Shown here: one piece after another, positions 7,151 through 8,615 of the stretch
Position numbering within the stretch: position 1 is the stretch's first letter
Layout: each line of letters starts with the position of its first letter
Assembly (NCBI GenBank): GCA_029858755.1
Contig: JAOUEK010000055.1
Coordinates: 1-8,615, forward strand
Length of the DNA: 8,615 nt
Source of the DNA: Thermoleophilia bacterium
GTDB taxonomy: Bacteria; Actinomycetota; Thermoleophilia; Gaiellales; Gaiellaceae
Direction of reading: 5' to 3'
The notes under the pieces: generated by a model
What the model was told of the DNA's origin: nothing
The model's input: only the letters and a program-made list of their open reading frames with translations
Databases searched by the model: none
Position numbers and translations under genes: made by a program

Positions 7151-7485
7151 TGCCCACCCCGCCGCGTCCGATCGAGCGCGAGGCGGTAGCCGCCGGAGCC
7201 GTGCCGCACCCACTGCGCCACGCGCGTCACCGTCGCGGTCGACGTCGGCACCCGCTCCGCGATCTCGAGGTACGGCAGCTCCCGCTCCACGAGCCGGGCG
7301 ATCTGCCAGCGATGGGTCATGGCCTCGAGCTCGGGCAAGGTGCACAGGTCGCGCAGGAAGCGCTTCGCCTCGTCGCGCGTGCTCATGGCGAGGAAGGCGT
7401 CGGCGAGGTCGTCGAGGCCGGGGAGCGGCTCCACGGCGTGCTCCGGCGCGGCGTTCGGCGCTCTCTGGGTGCGTGGACGTGCCAT
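7147..7485 (-). CDS. TrpR/YerC-family transcriptional regulator, probable repressor of the his genes
   Basis: Small helical DNA-binding protein of the TrpR superfamily, YerC/YecD type. From ATG 7485 it is 112 residues, close to the roughly 100 of the family. The core runs from about 36 to 104: RDEAKRFLRDLCTLPELEAM, then RWQIARLVE, then the helix-turn-helix PYLEIAERVPTSTATVTRV (71-89) and the closing GSGGYRLAL (96-104). The first 20 residues are Pro/Ala/Arg-rich and not conserved in the family as I know it. The frame is open to 7605 but that would run through hisA; no usable upstream start exists. It is the first gene of the his operon and faces hisA across 28 bases full of TrpR-like half-sites. 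Relatives (called HisR in some Gram-positive bacteria) regulate histidine genes; the ligand here is inferred to be histidine. Confidence 0.9.
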   Translation of the reverse strand: MARPRTQRAPNAAPEHAVEPLPGLDDLADAFLAMSTRDEAKRFLRDLCTLPELEAMTHRWQIARLVERELPYLEIAERVPTSTATVTRVAQWVRHGSGGYRLALDRTRRGGQ

Positions 7486-7497
7486 CTCGGGGGTCGC

Positions 7498-7503
7498 ATG
7501 ATA
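7498..7503 (-). promoter_or_regulatory. Candidate -10 element for the yerC-his operon
   Basis: On the minus strand TATCAT resembles TATAAT. A TTGCTG hexamer at 7523-7528 lies 19 bases upstream as a possible -35. Transcription would begin about six bases before the regulator ATG. A second TAGCAT on this strand (7506-7511, half of the palindrome) is an alternative. The elements overlap the proposed operator. Confidence 0.4.
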
Positions 7504-7507
7504 GCAT
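7502..7507 (+). promoter_or_regulatory. Candidate -10 element for hisA (leaderless)
   Basis: TAGCAT fits the TAnnnT pattern of an actinobacterial -10 box. Six bases separate it from the GTG at 7514, so transcription could begin on the start codon itself. No clear -35 box is seen. It lies inside the proposed operator. Confidence 0.45.
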
Positions 7508-7513
7508 GCTAAC

Positions 7514-8233
7514 GTGCTAACACAGCAATTCGAGGTGATACCCGCGGTGGACGTCCTCGAAGGCCGGGCGGTGCGCCTGCGCGGTGGCCGCCGCGACGCC
7601 GTCACCTTCGAGGGCGGCGACCCGGTCGAGCTGGCACGGCGCTTCGCCGCCGAAGGCGCGAGGCGGCTGCACGTCGTCGATCTCGACGGCGCCTTCTCCG
7701 GGGCGCCGTCGACCGGCCTCCTCGAGCGGCTCGTGCGGGTCGGCGTTCCCGTTCAGGTCGGCGGCGGCTACCGGTCCGTGGCAGCGGTCACGGCGGCGCT
7801 CGGCGCGGGCGCCGACCGCGTGATCGTGGGCACGGCGGCCCTCTCCCCCGGCTTCCTCACCGACGTCCTCGGCGTCGCCGGCGACCACGTCCTCGTGGCG
7901 ATCGACGTCGCGGACGGCAAGGTCACCGTCGGCGGGTGGACGGAGGGCACCGACGTCACGCCGGCGGCATTCGCCCGCCACTGCTCGGCGGCCGGCGTCA
8001 CCCGGCTCCTGGTCACGAGCACGGCGAGGGACGGCTCGCTGGAGGGCCCCGACGCCTCCCTGCTCGCGGCAGTGCTCCCGGTCGGCCTGCCGGTGCTGGC
8101 CGCCGGCGGGATCTCGTCCCTCGGCGACCTGACTGCGCTGCGCGAGCTCGGCTGTGAGGGGGCAGTGGTGGGGAGCGCGCTCCTCGCAGGTCGCTTCACG
8201 CTCCCCGAGGCGCAGGCCGCGCTAACCTCCTAG
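7514..8233 (+). CDS. hisA: Phosphoribosylformimino-AICAR phosphate isomerase
   Basis: Barrel isomerase for histidine step 4, converting ProFAR to PRFAR, the HisHF substrate. The 239-residue protein shows FEVIPAVDVLEGRAVRL (6-22) with Asp13, AIDV with Asp131, TSTARDGSLEG (168-178), and phosphate-binding motifs GGGYRS (83-88), AAGGISS (196-202) and VVGSAL (218-223). These match the expected HisA layout, and the barrel is complete. The GTG at 7514 has no ribosome site upstream, which fits a leaderless message. GTG 7535 would cut into the first beta strand (MIPAVDV) and is less likely. The gene is divergent from the rest of the his operon and shares its control region. Actinobacterial PriA enzymes also do the TrpF reaction, but the Arg/Trp loop typical of PriA (RGRGWE) reads VGGWTE here, so I favour plain HisA. 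Confidence 0.94.
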   Translation: MLTQQFEVIPAVDVLEGRAVRLRGGRRDAVTFEGGDPVELARRFAAEGARRLHVVDLDGAFSGAPSTGLLERLVRVGVPVQVGGGYRSVAAVTAALGAGADRVIVGTAALSPGFLTDVLGVAGDHVLVAIDVADGKVTVGGWTEGTDVTPAAFARHCSAAGVTRLLVTSTARDGSLEGPDASLLAAVLPVGLPVLAAGGISSLGDLTALRELGCEGAVVGSALLAGRFTLPEAQAALTS

Positions 8234-8365
8234 GCCGCTTCGCCGACGCACTCACGAGCTACCGGGAAAGACCTGCACAGCACACATTTCCCTAACCCGA
8301 GCCGCCCGCTGCCCCTGCTACCGTCACCGGCGTCCGCCGGGGCTCGAGAGACGAAACGGAGATAG
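8234..8365 (+). other. Intergenic region between hisA and a secreted-protein gene
   Basis: No gene is seen in these 132 bases. They contain an inverted repeat GGGAAA (8264-8269) / TTTCCC (8287-8292) separated by 17 bases, an extended -10-like TGCTACCGT (8316-8324) without a clear -35, and a GC-rich CCGGCG/CGCCGG inverted repeat at 8327-8340 with almost no loop and no T-tract. A GGAG ribosome site at 8358-8361 serves the next gene. I see no convincing terminator for hisA. Confidence 0.4.
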
Positions 8366-8615
8366 ATGACGCTGAGCCGCCGCGCTTCGCTTGCGCTGCT
8401 CTCGACGATGATCGCAGCGACGCTGCTTGCCGGCGCGGTCGCCGCTGTCCCGGCTCGCGCCTCGAGCTCCGGGGTGAGTGCTCTCGGCGTCGGCGAGCTC
8501 TCCTCGGGCGAGCCGGTCCCCTCGCTGGAGCCGCGGGCCACCGACAGGCTGTGGCGTGAGCTCACGCGCCGTGCCCAGCCGCTGTCCTTCAGCACCCGGC
8601 AGGCCGAATGCCGGC
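8366..8615 (+). CDS. Secreted protein of unknown function, N-terminal part (cut by right edge)
   Basis: An ATG at 8366 with GGAG four bases upstream opens a frame that stays open for 83 codons to the window edge. The first 31 residues form a clear Sec-type signal peptide: a basic start (MTLSRRA), a hydrophobic Ala/Leu core (LALLSTMIAATLLAGAVAAV) and a PARA|SS cleavage site, with no lipobox cysteine. The visible mature part is Ser/Gly/Glu-rich and probably disordered at first, followed by a more structured RLWRELTRRAQPLSF and one cysteine just before the edge. The family is not recognisable from this fragment. Codon use agrees with the rest of the window. It is on the same strand as hisA, but the 132-base gap and a possible own promoter suggest separate transcription. 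Confidence 0.8.
   Translation, partial: MTLSRRASLALLSTMIAATLLAGAVAAVPARASSSGVSALGVGELSSGEPVPSLEPRATDRLWRELTRRAQPLSFSTRQAECR

Larger units (their letters stand above)
7497..7520. promoter_or_regulatory. 8-bp-periodic TrpR-like operator between regulator and hisA
   Basis: Three adjacent 8-base units run CATGATAG, CATGCTAA and CGTGCTAA. They contain a perfect 10-base palindrome TAGCATGCTA (7502-7511) and GCTA cores at 7508-7511 and 7516-7519, exactly eight bases apart. E. coli TrpR binds CTAG-type half-sites with the same eight-base spacing in tandem, so the layout fits a TrpR-superfamily repressor. The array lies between the divergent regulator/his operon and hisA and covers the hisA GTG. Autoregulation and joint control of both units is inferred. 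Confidence 0.7.

Noticed and set aside
5103..7157. A 684-codon minus-strand open frame
   Set aside because: The hisD domain begins at GTG 6263; the upstream part is low-complexity shadow of hisG in another frame.
7486..7513. Histidine attenuator or T-box leader for the his operon
   Set aside because: There are only 28 bases between the divergent starts, with no His-codon leader peptide and no T-box sequence.
8327..8340. CCGGCG/CGCCGG palindrome as a terminator of hisA
   Set aside because: The loop is only two to four bases, no T-tract follows, and it lies 25 bases before the next start codon, far from the hisA stop.
1..8615. CRISPR array, tRNA/rRNA genes, insertion sequences, phage or defence genes
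   Set aside because: I saw no repeated spacer arrays, tRNA-like cloverleaf sequence, transposase motifs or terminal repeats; nearly all DNA is accounted for by housekeeping genes.

Overview
This is a high-GC window with strong G/C codon-third-position bias, from what looks like an actinobacterium. The DinB sequence style (HADLDAFFASVEQRDD...), frequent GTG starts, a GAAC-N4-GTTC SOS box and probable leaderless transcription all fit Actinomycetota. A fused HisIE and a TrpR/YerC-type regulator argue against Streptomyces or Mycobacterium and hint at a deeper class such as Thermoleophilia. That placement is inference, not a lineage call.

Layout from left to right. Bases 2-292 hold the C-terminal end of an unrecognised plus-strand gene. 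It is followed by a 103-base gap and then dinB (DNA polymerase IV, plus strand), which has a near-consensus LexA box lying on its start codon. dinB ends 10 bases from hisIE, which points the other way. Bases 1600-7485 are one tightly overlapped minus-strand operon, transcribed right to left: yerC-like regulator, hisG, hisD, a hisC-hisB fusion, hisH, hisF, hisIE. Divergent from it on the plus strand is hisA (7514-8233). After a 132-base gap a secreted-protein gene starts at 8366 and runs off the right edge.

The his genes supply every step from ATP + PRPP to histidine except histinol-phosphate dephosphorylation, for which no gene is visible: HisG (step 1), HisE/HisI (2, 3), HisA (4), HisH/HisF (5), HisB (6), HisC (7) and HisD (last two oxidations). 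Four successive junctions in the operon share the same GTGA start/stop overlap, which indicates strong translational coupling.

The most notable points are: (i) a single-ORF HisC-HisB fusion joining consecutive pathway enzymes; (ii) a 28-bp divergent intergenic region between the regulator and hisA, filled with 8-bp-periodic GCTA/TAGC half-sites that resemble TrpR-family tandem operators, overlap -10-like elements in both directions and reach into the hisA start codon; (iii) an SOS box centred on the dinB start; and (iv) a HisD that is short both at its N terminus and internally.
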